This document shows, one piece after another, positions 1 through 8,673 of a stretch of 64,000 nt of DNA. Under the pieces are notes generated by a model. The model had not been told where the DNA came from, did not search any database, and worked only from the letters and a program-made list of their open reading frames with translations. The translations under genes and the position numbers were made by a program. Source of the stretch: Nitrobacteraceae bacterium AZCC 2146 (GTDB lineage Bacteria; Pseudomonadota; Alphaproteobacteria; Rhizobiales; Xanthobacteraceae); the NCBI GenBank assembly GCA_036924855.1, contig JBAGRP010000001.1, positions 1,674,001 to 1,738,000 on the forward strand. The letters run 5' to 3'. Each line of letters begins with the position of its first letter. The stretch's first letter is position 1.

Positions 1-127
1 TGTTGACCGCGACGGCGACACGCTGACCGTGCTCGACGTGCTGGCCAAACAGGTCGGCGTCCGCGGCATGTTCTCCGACTGGCCGGCGACGACGACGTTT
101 TATGCGAGTTGCATGGAGATGAAGTAA
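1..127 (+). CDS. Glycerophosphodiester phosphodiesterase, C-terminal end only
   Basis: Only the last 41 codons lie inside the window; the reading frame enters from the left edge and stops with TAA at 125-127. The C-terminal residues [19 protein letters not shown] match the end of bacterial glycerophosphodiester phosphodiesterases of the GDPD/UgpQ type, in which the final strand and helix close a TIM barrel and the FSDWP stretch is typical. These enzymes hydrolyse glycerophosphodiesters to glycerol 3-phosphate and an alcohol. The catalytic His and metal-binding Glu residues would be upstream, so activity cannot be judged. The next gene, fic, converges on it with about 26 bases between the stops. 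The family call rests on a short tail. Confidence 0.75.
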   Translation, partial: VDRDGDTLTVLDVLAKQVGVRGMFSDWPATTTFYASCMEMK

Positions 128-153
128 GAGGATAAAGAAAATTAGGTAGCGGC

Positions 154-822
154 CTATTCAGGCAATTTTCCGCCTGCGGCCTGATAAAAACCTGCCAGTT
201 GCTTCGCGAGCAAAGCAGCCAAAAGCGTTTCCATCTTCGACACATCGATCTTTCCATCGCGATAGGCAGAATCAGCCGCATCGAGCGCTTCGAAATATGG
301 ATTGCGATTATCGACAATCTGATCGGGAATGGTCGGCGTCCCCGGCAATACTGCCCCGGCACGAATGGAAAGCACGACGTAAGATATGATCCGCGAGGTT
401 CGTCCGTTACCGTCGGCGAATGGATGAATCCAGTTCAATCGCCACATCAAATAGGCCGCCAGATGAAGCGGCGTGCTCTCATCCCAGTGATCATTGACGT
501 AGTCGCACATGTCCTCGATCAATTCGGGGACAAGATGCGCACCGACGGGCTCATGTTTACTACCCTCAATAGCAACGCCGCCCGGGCGATAGTTGCCAGC
601 ATATGAGCTGATTCCTGCCAAGGCTTCCCGCTGGAGGCCTAGAATGAGCGACGGCCGCAGCTTGAACGAACCACGTTCAAGCGCACCATTGATCGTGCCA
701 ATCGCGGCGTCGTACTGCCGGAACCCGTTTCTCGCCTCGGCCGCAGCCTTAGCTTGGGGATCGGTGATCAGTTCAGGCTCAAGCGCGCGGCTATCCCGCC
801 GTTCGCGCTCCTCACCCGTCAT
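154..822 (-). CDS. Fic family protein (probable AMP-transferase)
   Basis: This 222-residue protein carries a complete Fic core, HPFADGNGRTSR at residues 133-144, which fits the HPFx(D/E)GNGRxxR signature. His133 would be the general base and Asp137 the metal ligand; the Gly-Asn-Gly-Arg part forms the anion hole for ATP phosphates. The flap segment around residues 76-100 (GNYRPGG, then GSKHEPVGAHLVP) is also standard. Fic proteins usually transfer AMP from ATP to Ser, Thr or Tyr of a target protein. The start ATG at 820-822 overlaps the stop of the small upstream gene by four bases (ATGA), so the two are translationally coupled. That is typical of a Fic toxin with a separate inhibitor. No inhibitory (S/T)xxxE(G/N) motif is evident inside Fic itself. 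The target is unknown. Confidence 0.9.
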   Translation of the reverse strand: MTGEERERRDSRALEPELITDPQAKAAAEARNGFRQYDAAIGTINGALERGSFKLRPSLILGLQREALAGISSYAGNYRPGGVAIEGSKHEPVGAHLVPELIEDMCDYVNDHWDESTPLHLAAYLMWRLNWIHPFADGNGRTSRIISYVVLSIRAGAVLPGTPTIPDQIVDNRNPYFEALDAADSAYRDGKIDVSKMETLLAALLAKQLAGFYQAAGGKLPE

Positions 823-995
823 TTCTCGCCCTTAGCTAGCTTCTCGGCTTCCCGATCAACCATTTCCCGCGTGATCAGGTCGTTCTCGAAATGGGTATTG
901 CCATAGACAAAGCTCCGCCGCTGCTGTTCCCGGTGTTCCGGCGTCGGCTTGGCGGTCTTGGCGGCTTCGAGGAGTTTTTTCAGAGAGTCGGTCAT
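819..995 (-). CDS. Small Fic-associated protein, probable inhibitor (antitoxin)
   Basis: This is a 58-residue protein counted from the ATG at 993-995. An in-frame ATG at 1029-1031 would add 12 residues, and neither start has a strong ribosome-binding site. The sequence is charged and helical, with SFVYGN at residues 28-33 followed by THFEN and ITREMVDREAEKL. Separately encoded Fic inhibitors such as VbhA carry an (S/T)xxxE(G/N) helix. Here S-F-V-Y-G-N has the same spacing but Gly in place of the Glu, and the nearby THFEN places a Glu-Asn pair five residues later. The four-base overlap with fic argues for a cognate partner. Role as inhibitor is inferred from position, size and this partial motif. 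Confidence 0.65.
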   Translation of the reverse strand: MTDSLKKLLEAAKTAKPTPEHREQQRRSFVYGNTHFENDLITREMVDREAEKLAKGEK

Positions 996-1137
996 GGGTT
1001 CAATATAATCGACTCGGAGAATGGATGCCACGATGATTTTGCGTGACGTCTAACCCGGATTCCGCTGCGCTCCATCACGGAATCTCATGGTCTAGCTCCA
1101 GTTCGCAACCTCGTGTTATGCGATCCAACTAACGCCC

Positions 1138-2670
1138 TCACAACGGCATATTGTCGTGCTTCTTCATCGGCGCTTCCACGTGCTTGTCCTTGAGCATCGC
1201 CAGCGCCCGCGCGATGCGGCGCCGTGTGGAGTGCGGCATGATGACGTCGTCGATATAGCCACGTTCGGCGGCGACGAAGGGGGACAGGAAGCGGTCTTCG
1301 TATTCCTTGGTGCGCGCGGCGATCGCATCGGTATCGCCGATATCGCCGCGGAAGATGATCTCCACCGCGCCCTTGGCGCCCATGACAGCGATCTGCGCGG
1401 TCGGCCAGGCGTAGTTCATGTCGGCGCCGATTTCCTTGGACGCCATCACGTCGAACGCGCCGCCATAGGCCTTGCGCGTGATGACCGTGACGAGCGGCAC
1501 GGTGCACTGGCTGTAGGCGAACAGCAATTTGGCGCCGTGCTTGATCAGGCCGCCATATTCCTGCGCGGTACCCGGCAGGAAGCCCGGCACATCGACGAAG
1601 GTGACGATCGGAATGTTGAAGGCGTCGCAGAACCGCACGAAGCGCGCGGCCTTCCGTGAGGCATCGCTATCGAGCACGCCCGCCAGCACCATCGGCTGGT
1701 TGGCGACGAAGCCCACGGTGCGGCCGGCGATGCGGCCAAAACCGGTGACGATGTTCCTGGCGAAGGTCTCGGAAATCTCGAAGAAGTCGCCCTCGTCCAC
1801 CACCTTCTGGATCAGCTCCTTGATGTCGTAGGGCTTGTTCGGATTGTCGGGGATCAGCGTGTCCAGCGAATAATCGACCCGTTCGATGTCATCAAAGCTC
1901 GGCCATTCCGGGACGCCGGCCGTGTTGTTGCTGGGCAGGAAGTCGATCAGCCGGCGCATCTGCAGCAGCGTCTCGACGTCGTTCTCGAAGGCGCCATCGG
2001 CAATCGAGGAGCGCGTCGCGTGCACACTGGCGCCGCCGAGCTCTTCCGCGGTGACGACCTCGTTGGTGACGGTCTTCACCACGTCCGGCCCGGTGACGAA
2101 CATGTAGCTGGTGTTCTTCACCATGAAGATGAAGTCGGTCATGGCCGGCGAATAGACGTCGCCGCCGGCGCAGGGGCCCATGATGACGGAGATCTGCGGG
2201 ATCACGCCCGAGGCCTGCACGTTGCGGCGGAACACGTAGGAGTAACCGGCGAGCGCCGCGACGCCTTCCTGGATGCGCGCGCCGCCGGCATCATAGAGCC
2301 CGATGATCGGCGCCCGCGCCTTCATCGCCATGTCCTGGATCTTGACGATCTTTTGCGCGTGGGTTTCCGACAGCGAGCCGCCGAACACGGTAAAATCCTT
2401 GGCGAAGACAAAGGTCTTGCGGCCATTCACGGTACCCCAGCCGGTGACGACGCCGTCGCCGGGCACCTTGGATTTCTCCATCCCGAATTCCACCGAGCGG
2501 TGCTCGACGAACATGTCGAATTCCTCGAAGGAGCCCTTGTCGAGCAACAGCCCGATGCGCTCGCGGGCGGTCAGCTTGCCCCTTGCATGCTGCGCCTCGA
2601 TACGCTTCTCGCCGCCGCCCAGTTTCGCGCCAGCGCGGCGGTCTTCGAGGGTGTCCAGGATGTCTTTCAT
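1138..2670 (-). CDS. pccB: Acyl-CoA carboxylase, carboxyltransferase (beta) subunit, propionyl-CoA type
   Basis: The 510-residue protein starts at the ATG at 2668-2670, which has GGAG six bases upstream and gives the usual family length. The frame stays open to 2793 but the extra 41 residues look unlike the family. It has the two crotonase-like halves of biotin-dependent carboxyltransferases. The N half includes [17 protein letters not shown] and [14 protein letters not shown], and the C half includes the acyl-CoA oxyanion segments [10 protein letters not shown] and [10 protein letters not shown]. The enzyme moves CO2 from carboxybiotin to propionyl-CoA, making methylmalonyl-CoA in the cytoplasm. 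The biotin carboxylase (PccA) gene is not in this window. Other acyl-CoA substrates cannot be excluded from sequence alone. Confidence 0.92.
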   Translation of the reverse strand: MKDILDTLEDRRAGAKLGGGEKRIEAQHARGKLTARERIGLLLDKGSFEEFDMFVEHRSVEFGMEKSKVPGDGVVTGWGTVNGRKTFVFAKDFTVFGGSLSETHAQKIVKIQDMAMKARAPIIGLYDAGGARIQEGVAALAGYSYVFRRNVQASGVIPQISVIMGPCAGGDVYSPAMTDFIFMVKNTSYMFVTGPDVVKTVTNEVVTAEELGGASVHATRSSIADGAFENDVETLLQMRRLIDFLPSNNTAGVPEWPSFDDIERVDYSLDTLIPDNPNKPYDIKELIQKVVDEGDFFEISETFARNIVTGFGRIAGRTVGFVANQPMVLAGVLDSDASRKAARFVRFCDAFNIPIVTFVDVPGFLPGTAQEYGGLIKHGAKLLFAYSQCTVPLVTVITRKAYGGAFDVMASKEIGADMNYAWPTAQIAVMGAKGAVEIIFRGDIGDTDAIAARTKEYEDRFLSPFVAAERGYIDDVIMPHSTRRRIARALAMLKDKHVEAPMKKHDNMPL

Positions 2671-2878
2671 GTGCTCCAGCCCGTCTTTAAAGTTCTTGGA
2701 TTTTGGCGTTTTGGCCGGCGGCAGACCGCCTTCGGTTTGCCGCAAGATTTGCAGGGGTTCTAGCATGGGGTTTTCGGCGGTGGAAACGTCCATCCGGGGG
2801 GCTGGAAACCGTCAAATCCGCATGGCATCGGCTGACATCCACCCTATATGCGGGGTCCGCGCAGGGAGACGATGCGAG

Positions 2879-3322
2879 ATGCCCAATATTATCATCAACG
2901 AAAACAGCGGCGCCGCCACCGGCGGCGTGCGCGATCTCCTGCGCTGGGAAGGCGTCACGTTGTTTGTCGGCCCGACGCTGTTTTATCTGTTCTCCGGTGC
3001 GCCATGGCAGGTCTATGCGCTGCTGTTCTTGGTGCCGGACCTCAGCATGCTCGGCTATCTCGCCGGTCCCCGGATCGGCGCCGTCGTCTACAACGCTGCC
3101 CACGCCACCATCGGCCCGCTGTTGCTGGCGCTGGCCGGCCTGGTGCTGCTGGAGCCGGTGATGGGCTCGATCTCGCTGATCTGGCTCGCCCATATCGGAC
3201 TGGACCGCGCACTCGGCTACGGCCTGAAATATTCCGCCGGTTTTCGCATCACCCATCTCGGCCGCATCGGCAAGGATGCGACCAAGAGTTCGACCACGAA
3301 GAACGCCGCGAAGACAGCGTGA
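2879..3322 (+). CDS. DUF4260 family membrane protein
   Basis: This 147-residue protein begins at the ATG at 2879, preceded by an AGGGAGA ribosome-binding site. The frame is open much further upstream, over pccB, but that part is a shadow. It shows three or four hydrophobic helices: roughly residues 25-45 (GVTLFVGPTLFYLF), 45-65 (YALLFLVPDLSMLGYL), 75-100 (PLLLALAGLVLLEP) and 103-115. The stretch WLAHIGLDRALGYGLKY is characteristic of the DUF4260 family, whose function is unknown. The C-terminus is short, basic and probably cytoplasmic. It is divergent from pccB and converges on the next gene with only ten bases between the stops. Confidence 0.82.
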   Translation: MPNIIINENSGAATGGVRDLLRWEGVTLFVGPTLFYLFSGAPWQVYALLFLVPDLSMLGYLAGPRIGAVVYNAAHATIGPLLLALAGLVLLEPVMGSISLIWLAHIGLDRALGYGLKYSAGFRITHLGRIGKDATKSSTTKNAAKTA

Positions 3323-3332
3323 GCGCCCTCGC

Positions 3333-3989
3333 CTAGGGCTCGCCGGGCTTGAACGGAGCCTCCTTGCCGGGCGGCGTGGATTCCTCCGCCATCGCCAGCA
3401 GCATCGCCACCGAGACGTAGCAGCCAGCCACCGATGTGAGGTCAACGATCTGCTGGTCGCTAAGAATCTTCTTGGCGCGGGCGTAGGTCTCGTCCGAGAT
3501 TTTTTGCTTGGTCGTCAGTTCGGTGACGAAATCATAGATCGTTGCTTCATCTTCGGCCATGTTCGACGGCCGCTTGTTGGCCTTCAGCTCGGCGATGATC
3601 TCCGGTGATAATCCGGCCTTCTGCGCCAGCGGCGCGTGGGCGTACCACTCGACCTGCGAGCGCCATTGCCGCCCGATGATGATAATCGCAAACTCATTGA
3701 GCTTCGCCGGCACCGAGGTTTCCCAGCGCAGATAGTGATAGAGATCGAACAATCGCTGCCCCAGCACCGGGCTGCGCATCATCGGATTATACGGGCCTGC
3801 GAGGCCGACGCTGGAGACCTTCATCACCTGTTCGCCAAGCGACTTTTGCGATTCGTTGAGCTGGTCGAGGGTGAGTTGCGGAAACCGCGGTTCCTTGCTG
3901 GTCGCAGGGGCTGCGATCAGCGTGGCGGCGAGCCATCCGCCGGTGGCGGCAATGGCGAGCGACGACATCCAGAGCGAGATGGATTTCAT
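3333..3989 (-). CDS. Exported carboxymuconolactone decarboxylase-fold protein
   Basis: This is a 218-residue protein. Its N-terminus, MKSISLWMSSLAIAATGGW followed by Ala-rich residues to about position 30, looks like a secretion signal. The mature part has the helical carboxymuconolactone decarboxylase/AhpD arrangement: ETSVPAKLNEFAIIIIGRQW, then VEWYAHAPLAQKAG, and the C-terminal helix QQIVDLTSVAGCYVSVAM. The family includes gamma-carboxymuconolactone decarboxylases and peroxidase-like proteins, but this member lacks the CxxC pair of AhpD, so an AhpD-like thiol peroxidase is unlikely. The substrate is unknown. An imperfect inverted repeat (AGCGCCCT and AGGGCT) spans both converging stop codons near 3321-3341 and might help termination in both directions. 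Confidence 0.8.
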   Translation of the reverse strand: MKSISLWMSSLAIAATGGWLAATLIAAPATSKEPRFPQLTLDQLNESQKSLGEQVMKVSSVGLAGPYNPMMRSPVLGQRLFDLYHYLRWETSVPAKLNEFAIIIIGRQWRSQVEWYAHAPLAQKAGLSPEIIAELKANKRPSNMAEDEATIYDFVTELTTKQKISDETYARAKKILSDQQIVDLTSVAGCYVSVAMLLAMAEESTPPGKEAPFKPGEP

Positions 3990-4076
3990 GGATTTTCCTC
4001 CGTGTACTTTTCTTATGCACAGAGGGTAGTCCAGCAGTGCGGACCGCGCCAGCGGCCTCAGACCTTTATTCGCAGC

Positions 4077-4919
4077 CTAGAGCGCGCCGATATCGGTCAA
4101 GCACTGCTGCGCGATCGTCATACGGCTGGCGACATGCTTGGGGTCGCGCACATCGAGGTTGAGTGCGAACACGGTTTGTGCGCTGTTCTTCTCCGCCCAG
4201 CCCACGATCCAGCCCAGCGACGGCTTGCCGACTTCAGCGCCGACCAAACCGGTCTTGGCGCGGATGACGGCGTCGCCGACCTTGGTCACCGGCAGGATGT
4301 CGCGCACCAGATCCTGGCTGCGCTTGGCCGCTGGCAGCACACCGCGGCGCAGGCGATCGACGAAATCGATCTGCTGGATCGGATCGATGCGCAGGTCGCC
4401 GGTCAGCCAGAACTGATCGATACCGCCGCCGATATTGCGGTTGCCGTAGTCGAACTCATTCAAGTATTTCTGCATCCGCTCCGCGCCGATGCGCCGCGCG
4501 ATCTCCTGATACACCGGCACCGCGGAGACGGCGATCGCCGAACGCAGCGTGTGATCCTGATTCCACGCAGCGATGTCGCGCTTCACGCCGTCCCACTTGA
4601 AGATATCCTTGTCGGGATCGGCGACCACGCCGGTGTCCAGCGCGATCAGCGAATTCGGAATCTTGAAGGTAGAAGCCGGCAGCTTGGCCTCCCCCGAGCG
4701 CTCCCTGTCGCTGGCGATGATCAGATAGTCGTCGGTCTTGTAGCCAACGAAGGTGCCCGCCGTGCCTTCGTCCGTAAAACGCTTAGCAAGGCTTTCGCGG
4801 ATTTCGCTGCGCTGGGGCGCGACATGGGCGAAGGTCGGCGAAATGGCTGTGGCGGCGAGCAGACCGAGAGCATGGCGGCGGTTGATCAAGGCAGCACCCG
4901 ATATGAAACGGCGAAGCAC
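4077..4919 (-). CDS. Class D (OXA-type) beta-lactamase
   Basis: The 280-residue protein has all class D active-site elements in order: STFK (83-86, with the nucleophile Ser83 and the Lys that is carboxylated in this class), SAV (132-134), YGN (158-160), KTG (222-224) and GWIVGW near 236-241. A basic, hydrophobic N-terminus with RRHALGLLAATA around residues 14-24 indicates export to the periplasm. The family hydrolyses penicillins and, in some members, oxacillin or carbapenems; the spectrum cannot be read from sequence. The apparent start is GTG at 4917-4919, with AGGTGA immediately in front, which is too close to be ideal. The true start is therefore uncertain within the first dozen codons. 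No mobile element adjoins it, so it looks like a resident chromosomal gene. Confidence 0.9.
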   Translation of the reverse strand: MLRRFISGAALINRRHALGLLAATAISPTFAHVAPQRSEIRESLAKRFTDEGTAGTFVGYKTDDYLIIASDRERSGEAKLPASTFKIPNSLIALDTGVVADPDKDIFKWDGVKRDIAAWNQDHTLRSAIAVSAVPVYQEIARRIGAERMQKYLNEFDYGNRNIGGGIDQFWLTGDLRIDPIQQIDFVDRLRRGVLPAAKRSQDLVRDILPVTKVGDAVIRAKTGLVGAEVGKPSLGWIVGWAEKNSAQTVFALNLDVRDPKHVASRMTIAQQCLTDIGAL

Positions 4920-4962
4920 TCACCTGCACCGGGCATCATGGTGGAATCATGACCGCGCGCGA

Positions 4963-5229
4963 CTAGCGAATCCGGCCCGACAATCTCAAGACGAATACCA
5001 GAACTTCGGCGACGGCCTTGTAGAGTTCGGCGGGAATTTCGTCGCCGATCTCGACATTGGAGAGCGCGCCGGCCAGCACTTCGTTTTCCTCGATCGGAAT
5101 ATCGTTGGCCTTGGCGACTTCAATGATCTTCGCACCGATCGTGCCCTTGCCTTTGGCGACAACGCGCGGCGCGCCGACCTTGTCGTAATGCAGCGCGACC
5201 GCGACCTGTCTCTTCGTTTCCACAATCAT
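4963..5229 (-). CDS. Orphan FlhB C-terminal domain-like protein (export switch family)
   Basis: This 88-residue protein matches only the cytoplasmic C-terminal domain of FlhB/YscU/EscU export-switch proteins: [29 protein letters not shown] and [13 protein letters not shown]. Full FlhB has four membrane helices and an autocleavage Asn-Pro-Thr-His just before this region. Here both are absent, and the protein starts about where the cleaved C-terminal fragment would. Similar free-standing proteins (FlhX in Helicobacter) can replace part of FlhB function. The ATG at 5227-5229 overlaps the stop of the upstream fliK-like gene by four bases (ATGA), so they are coupled. A role in switching substrate specificity of a flagellar or type III export gate is inferred. 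Confidence 0.85.
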   Translation of the reverse strand: MIVETKRQVAVALHYDKVGAPRVVAKGKGTIGAKIIEVAKANDIPIEENEVLAGALSNVEIGDEIPAELYKAVAEVLVFVLRLSGRIR

Positions 5230-6941
5230 AGCGCGCGATCCAGAAAATGCCCGGCGGATGCCGGAACGGGCTGCACCGGCGCGCCCTCGCGGATCACGAT
5301 ATCGCCGGGCTGCAGCTCGGCGCGGATCAGCGCCTGATTGAGCTGCGCAGTGCCCGCGCGCAAAAGCGACGCCGTCGCCGGCCTCTCTGCCCACATCCGC
5401 ACCGAGGTCTTGTCGCCGGTCAACGAGATCAGCGCATGCACCGGGCCAGCCGGCTCGACGTCGAGCGAGAACCGCGCACGCCAAATCCGTTTCGCGGCTT
5501 CGGCTTCGCTGTCGTTGCCGCCATCGCGAGAAATCTCAAACTGCGCCACCGCCGTGCCGCTCGGTACGGCAAAGGGAATTTCAAAGCTCCACCGCGGCGC
5601 AGCCGGATCGAGACGGGGCGCGGCGACATCGACGCGATCCGGCAGTGACGCCACCTGCATCAAGGTCTGCCGCGCAATGGCCGCGTCGGTATCGGCGAGC
5701 AGATGATGCACAGTGTTGGCGAGCGGTGCATCCGGCGCCAGCGTCGCCAGAGCCATCGGTTGCGCCGTTGGCAGCGCGCCACGCAGCGGCGGCGGCGGAA
5801 TATTGGTGCGGGCGATCAGGGCATCATCGACGTGAGGCGACGTGGACGACCTGGCTGTCGAAGGCAGCAGGTCCATCATCACGCTATCGTCGAATACCTG
5901 CTTCGTCGCATTGCCAGTCCCTTTCGGACCGATCTGCAGCGCTTCCTGCAGCAGACTCAACGCGGCGGTGGCCGCGGCAGCGCGGGTGGCTGCTTGCGGC
6001 GCAGATGCGGCGGGCGGAATGATCTGGGCCTTGCTGCTGAAGTCGACGAGATCTTCGACGGCGAACAGTCCGGCCTGTTGCAGCAGGTCGTCCTGCGCGA
6101 GCAGTTCGGGCATCAAGGATGGTGCGAGCATCGCGGAAGCGGCCGGCTGCGCCGGCGCGGCCACGACGGGTGGTGCATTCTGCTGCACGGTTGCAGGCAG
6201 CGGTACCGCCGCGTCCGAGTCGGCCGCACTGCCGAGCGAGGTCGTCAGCGCCTGGCGAAACACGATCAGCGCCGCTTTCATATCCGGCATCGTTCCCGCT
6301 GGCGATACTGCGCCCGATGCGAGCGAGGCTTCGAGAAACAATCCGGAGTTTTGGAATGCTGACTTCACCTCATCGCCAGTAAGGTTCTGATCGAGCGGCG
6401 GTCGCTGCGCCAGCAATTGCGCCACTGCCTGCTGCAGCTGCGGCGGCAGGCTTTGCAATGACACGGCCGCTCCGACATTGGCGAACAACGTCGACAGTCC
6501 GGCCTGCTGCGTCGCCGCGGTCTGTGCCGCGGCAGAGACGGCGAGCGTTTCCAGCGCCGTCAGCTGAACCTTCGATGTCGCCAGCGTCGTCACGAGATTG
6601 ATGGGCACATCCGGTGCCAGCGTCACGGCGTCGAGCGGTACACCGCTGTTGCCGGTCACCGACACTGCGGTCTCCGGTGTCGTCGCGCCCTGCGGCGTCA
6701 CGATAGCGAGCCTGACGCCGTCGGAGGTCTGCGACACCGCCAGTTGCAACGTCTGGCCGGCCTGCAGCGGCACTTCGGAAAGCACGTCGATAGAGAGGCT
6801 GCCGATCGCGATCCGCACCTGGTTGTCGGGCAGAATCTTCAGCACCCGCGCTGCGATCACGCTGCCCGGCTGAAAGGCGATATCGCCCGACACACCCTGC
6901 GCGGCGATGACCGGGAAGATCGGAGTTACGGCAATCGACAT
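5226..6941 (-). CDS. FliK-like flagellar hook-length control protein
   Basis: Starting from the ATG at 6939-6941, the protein has 571 residues; an in-frame TTG at 6957-6959 would add six. The N-terminal third is a compact domain ([21 protein letters not shown], then [15 protein letters not shown]). A long Ala/Gln/Pro-rich, low-complexity middle follows, typical of a molecular ruler. The C-terminal part (about 450-565: [54 protein letters not shown]) corresponds to the conserved FliK C-terminal domain that contacts FlhB to switch secretion from hook to filament. Its downstream partner is an FlhB C-domain protein, which fits. No other flagellar genes are nearby, so this is an isolated pair. Confidence 0.8.
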   Translation of the reverse strand: MSIAVTPIFPVIAAQGVSGDIAFQPGSVIAARVLKILPDNQVRIAIGSLSIDVLSEVPLQAGQTLQLAVSQTSDGVRLAIVTPQGATTPETAVSVTGNSGVPLDAVTLAPDVPINLVTTLATSKVQLTALETLAVSAAAQTAATQQAGLSTLFANVGAAVSLQSLPPQLQQAVAQLLAQRPPLDQNLTGDEVKSAFQNSGLFLEASLASGAVSPAGTMPDMKAALIVFRQALTTSLGSAADSDAAVPLPATVQQNAPPVVAAPAQPAASAMLAPSLMPELLAQDDLLQQAGLFAVEDLVDFSSKAQIIPPAASAPQAATRAAAATAALSLLQEALQIGPKGTGNATKQVFDDSVMMDLLPSTARSSTSPHVDDALIARTNIPPPPLRGALPTAQPMALATLAPDAPLANTVHHLLADTDAAIARQTLMQVASLPDRVDVAAPRLDPAAPRWSFEIPFAVPSGTAVAQFEISRDGGNDSEAEAAKRIWRARFSLDVEPAGPVHALISLTGDKTSVRMWAERPATASLLRAGTAQLNQALIRAELQPGDIVIREGAPVQPVPASAGHFLDRAL

Positions 6942-6998
6942 GTTAGCTTCACCGGACAATGGTCCCGGCGAAGGTAGCGAAGCGTCGTTAACTTCTTC

Positions 6999-7784
6999 TT
7001 AACCCGACGACGGCGCCAGCGCCTTCAGCGCAAAGGCTGCGGCCTGAAAATCCACCAGCTTTCCGGCGCGGCGGGCGGCGACTTCCTCGTCGATGCCCCA
7101 GTGTTCAATGTTCCAGTCCTCGTCCACATGGGCTGCGGCCCAGACCTGATCCGCATCCAGCCTGCCACGCAGCAGCGCCACCGCCAGCAGCGCGGAGCCG
7201 GTCAGCGTCGTCACCAGATGCAGCGCCGCGATGGTCCACGGATCGGTCGGCAGCGTCGCGCGGGCGGCGGCAATCGCCGGCTCCGGCTGGCGGACGTGAA
7301 TGATCCCCTCGGCGAGGATGAAATGCGCGCCAAGGGTTTCCGCAGCCCAGAACAGTACCGGATCCCAGGCTTTCGCCTCGCGCGCCACCAGCTCCTGCGG
7401 ATGGCCGGCGCGATAGAACAGCAGATCGGTGCCGAAGTATTTGGCGATGTCGTCGGCGACGGCCTGCACATTGTTGCCGACCGCATCGATGACGCTGTTG
7501 GCGAGCCGGGTCAGCGGCATCGTCATCGGATTGATGGTGTCCTGCTGCGCCTCCCATTCCGCGACGATCGCCTCGGCGATGCCGCGCGCCGGCGCTGTCA
7601 GCGGCTTGCGCGACGGCGTCCGCACCGTTTTATCGTCAAGGGTGATAGCAAAACCGTCCGGCGCCTCGGTCATCCCGGCCCGCGTGTAGAACCGCTTGCG
7701 CTGCGGACCGCGCGTCGAATTGCGCACGGCCTCCTCGGGATCGGGCGGCGCCTGGCCATACACTTCGTCAAACAATTCACGCAT
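6999..7784 (-). CDS. ATP12 family F1-ATPase assembly chaperone
   Basis: This 261-residue protein matches ATP12 along its length: RKRFYTRAG, the segment FAITLDDKTVRTPSRKPL, then AEAIVAEWEAQ, DTINPMTMPLTRLANSVIDAV and the C-terminal WNIEHWGIDEEVAARRA. In mitochondria ATP12 holds the F1 alpha subunit before hexamer assembly, and alphaproteobacteria share the gene. The bacterial protein is cytoplasmic and presumably does the same for AtpA. The ATG is at 7782-7784. It is followed, after a 57-base gap, by the fliK-like gene on the same strand, with no functional link apparent. Confidence in the family is high because the conserved stretches cover the whole protein. Confidence 0.93.
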   Translation of the reverse strand: MRELFDEVYGQAPPDPEEAVRNSTRGPQRKRFYTRAGMTEAPDGFAITLDDKTVRTPSRKPLTAPARGIAEAIVAEWEAQQDTINPMTMPLTRLANSVIDAVGNNVQAVADDIAKYFGTDLLFYRAGHPQELVAREAKAWDPVLFWAAETLGAHFILAEGIIHVRQPEPAIAAARATLPTDPWTIAALHLVTTLTGSALLAVALLRGRLDADQVWAAAHVDEDWNIEHWGIDEEVAARRAGKLVDFQAAAFALKALAPSSG

Positions 7785-7872
7785 CGAAATTCCGGCCCTG
7801 TTCTGTCAGGTCAATTTACGCCACGGATATGCTAAGAGCGAGGGCGAATAAAGCATCCGCAGCCGAGGCTCG

Positions 7873-8319
7873 ATGGCAAAATTTCTGCTTGCGATGGGTG
7901 TCCTGCTGGCCGGTTTCGGCGTCGCGCGACTTGAAGCCGGGTTTCGCTCGCCGGAATCCGTGGTGCGCAATGTTTACGCCTATTACGGCGACAGGTCGTC
8001 CGAGTTCTCCAGTGGCTTGCCACATGATCCCGACACCACCCGGCAATTCTTCGATCAGGGATTGCAGCAGGCCTGGACCGCGGCAAAACCACCGTATGAT
8101 TTTCTCGTGCAAGCTGCGTCGTGGAAGCTCGGCGCCGTATCAATCGCGATCATCCAGAAGCAGTTCGACAAGACCTATGTCGCGGCAAGATTCGACAACA
8201 ACGGCCGCGCGGTGTCGTTGAATTTCATCGTCGTCAACGGTCCCGATGGCTGGGTCATCGCCGACGTCGAAAGTCCGCATGATTCATTGCAGATGTTTCT
8301 GGCGCAGTACAGAAACTAG
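7873..8319 (+). CDS. Small exported protein, DUF3828-like
   Basis: This 148-residue protein has a short hydrophobic N-terminus (MAKFLLAMGVLLAGFGVA), consistent with a signal peptide or anchor. GAGG lies five bases before the ATG at 7873. The region SPESVVRNVYAYYGD resembles the opening of DUF3828 domains, and the end has an NTF2-like feel (ARFDNNGRAVSLNFIVV, GWVIADVES). I cannot name a function. It is divergent from the ATP12 gene and converges on the next gene so closely that the two stop codons interlock within the four bases CTAG at 8316-8319. Confidence 0.65.
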   Translation: MAKFLLAMGVLLAGFGVARLEAGFRSPESVVRNVYAYYGDRSSEFSSGLPHDPDTTRQFFDQGLQQAWTAAKPPYDFLVQAASWKLGAVSIAIIQKQFDKTYVAARFDNNGRAVSLNFIVVNGPDGWVIADVESPHDSLQMFLAQYRN

Positions 8320-8627
8320 CGATTGGCGCAGGAGCGCGAATAGGCGGCGCGGTCATTCGGGCCGAGGCCCGCTGCAGCGCCGTCCTGCAGGCAGTCGGTG
8401 ATGCGGTCACCGAACGACCGACGGCTCGGTGGCGCGTTCTGCCGCAACGGCATTGCATCGAGCTGCGGCACGACGGGGACCGCCATGCTCGGCGGCGGCG
8501 GCGCGGGAGGTGGCGGCGGCGCCAGAACCGCGCCGCCCGGCGGCAGGATTTGCGCGAAGGCTGCTGGCGCGAAAAGCATCGCTGCGACGGCCGCCACAGC
8601 GGCATATTTCAGAACAGGTTTGATCAT
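8316..8627 (-). CDS. Small proline-rich exported protein, function unknown
   Basis: This protein has about 103 residues from the ATG at 8625-8627. An in-frame ATG at 8634-8636 adds three residues and either may be used; a GAGATGAG stretch lies just upstream. The N-terminus (KYAAVAAVAAMLFAPAAFA) is a clear signal peptide with an Ala-x-Ala cleavage site. The mature part begins with a proline run (about residues 33-45, APPPPPAPPPPS). It ends in a conserved-looking segment, RSFGDRITDCLQDGAAAGL then YSRSCAN, with two Cys residues that could form a disulfide. Proteins of this sort are common in Bradyrhizobium relatives and have no known role. The stop overlaps the converging gene. Confidence 0.65.
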   Translation of the reverse strand: MIKPVLKYAAVAAVAAMLFAPAAFAQILPPGGAVLAPPPPPAPPPPSMAVPVVPQLDAMPLRQNAPPSRRSFGDRITDCLQDGAAAGLGPNDRAAYSRSCANR

Positions 8628-8673
8628 GAATCTCATCTCGTCATGACCCACCGACATCTCAAGTGCGCCGTAC

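Noticed and set aside
1085..1507. Minus-strand frame of 140 codons overlapping the end of pccB
   Set aside because: It lies in another frame of the carboxyltransferase gene and has an Arg/His-rich, non-family composition.
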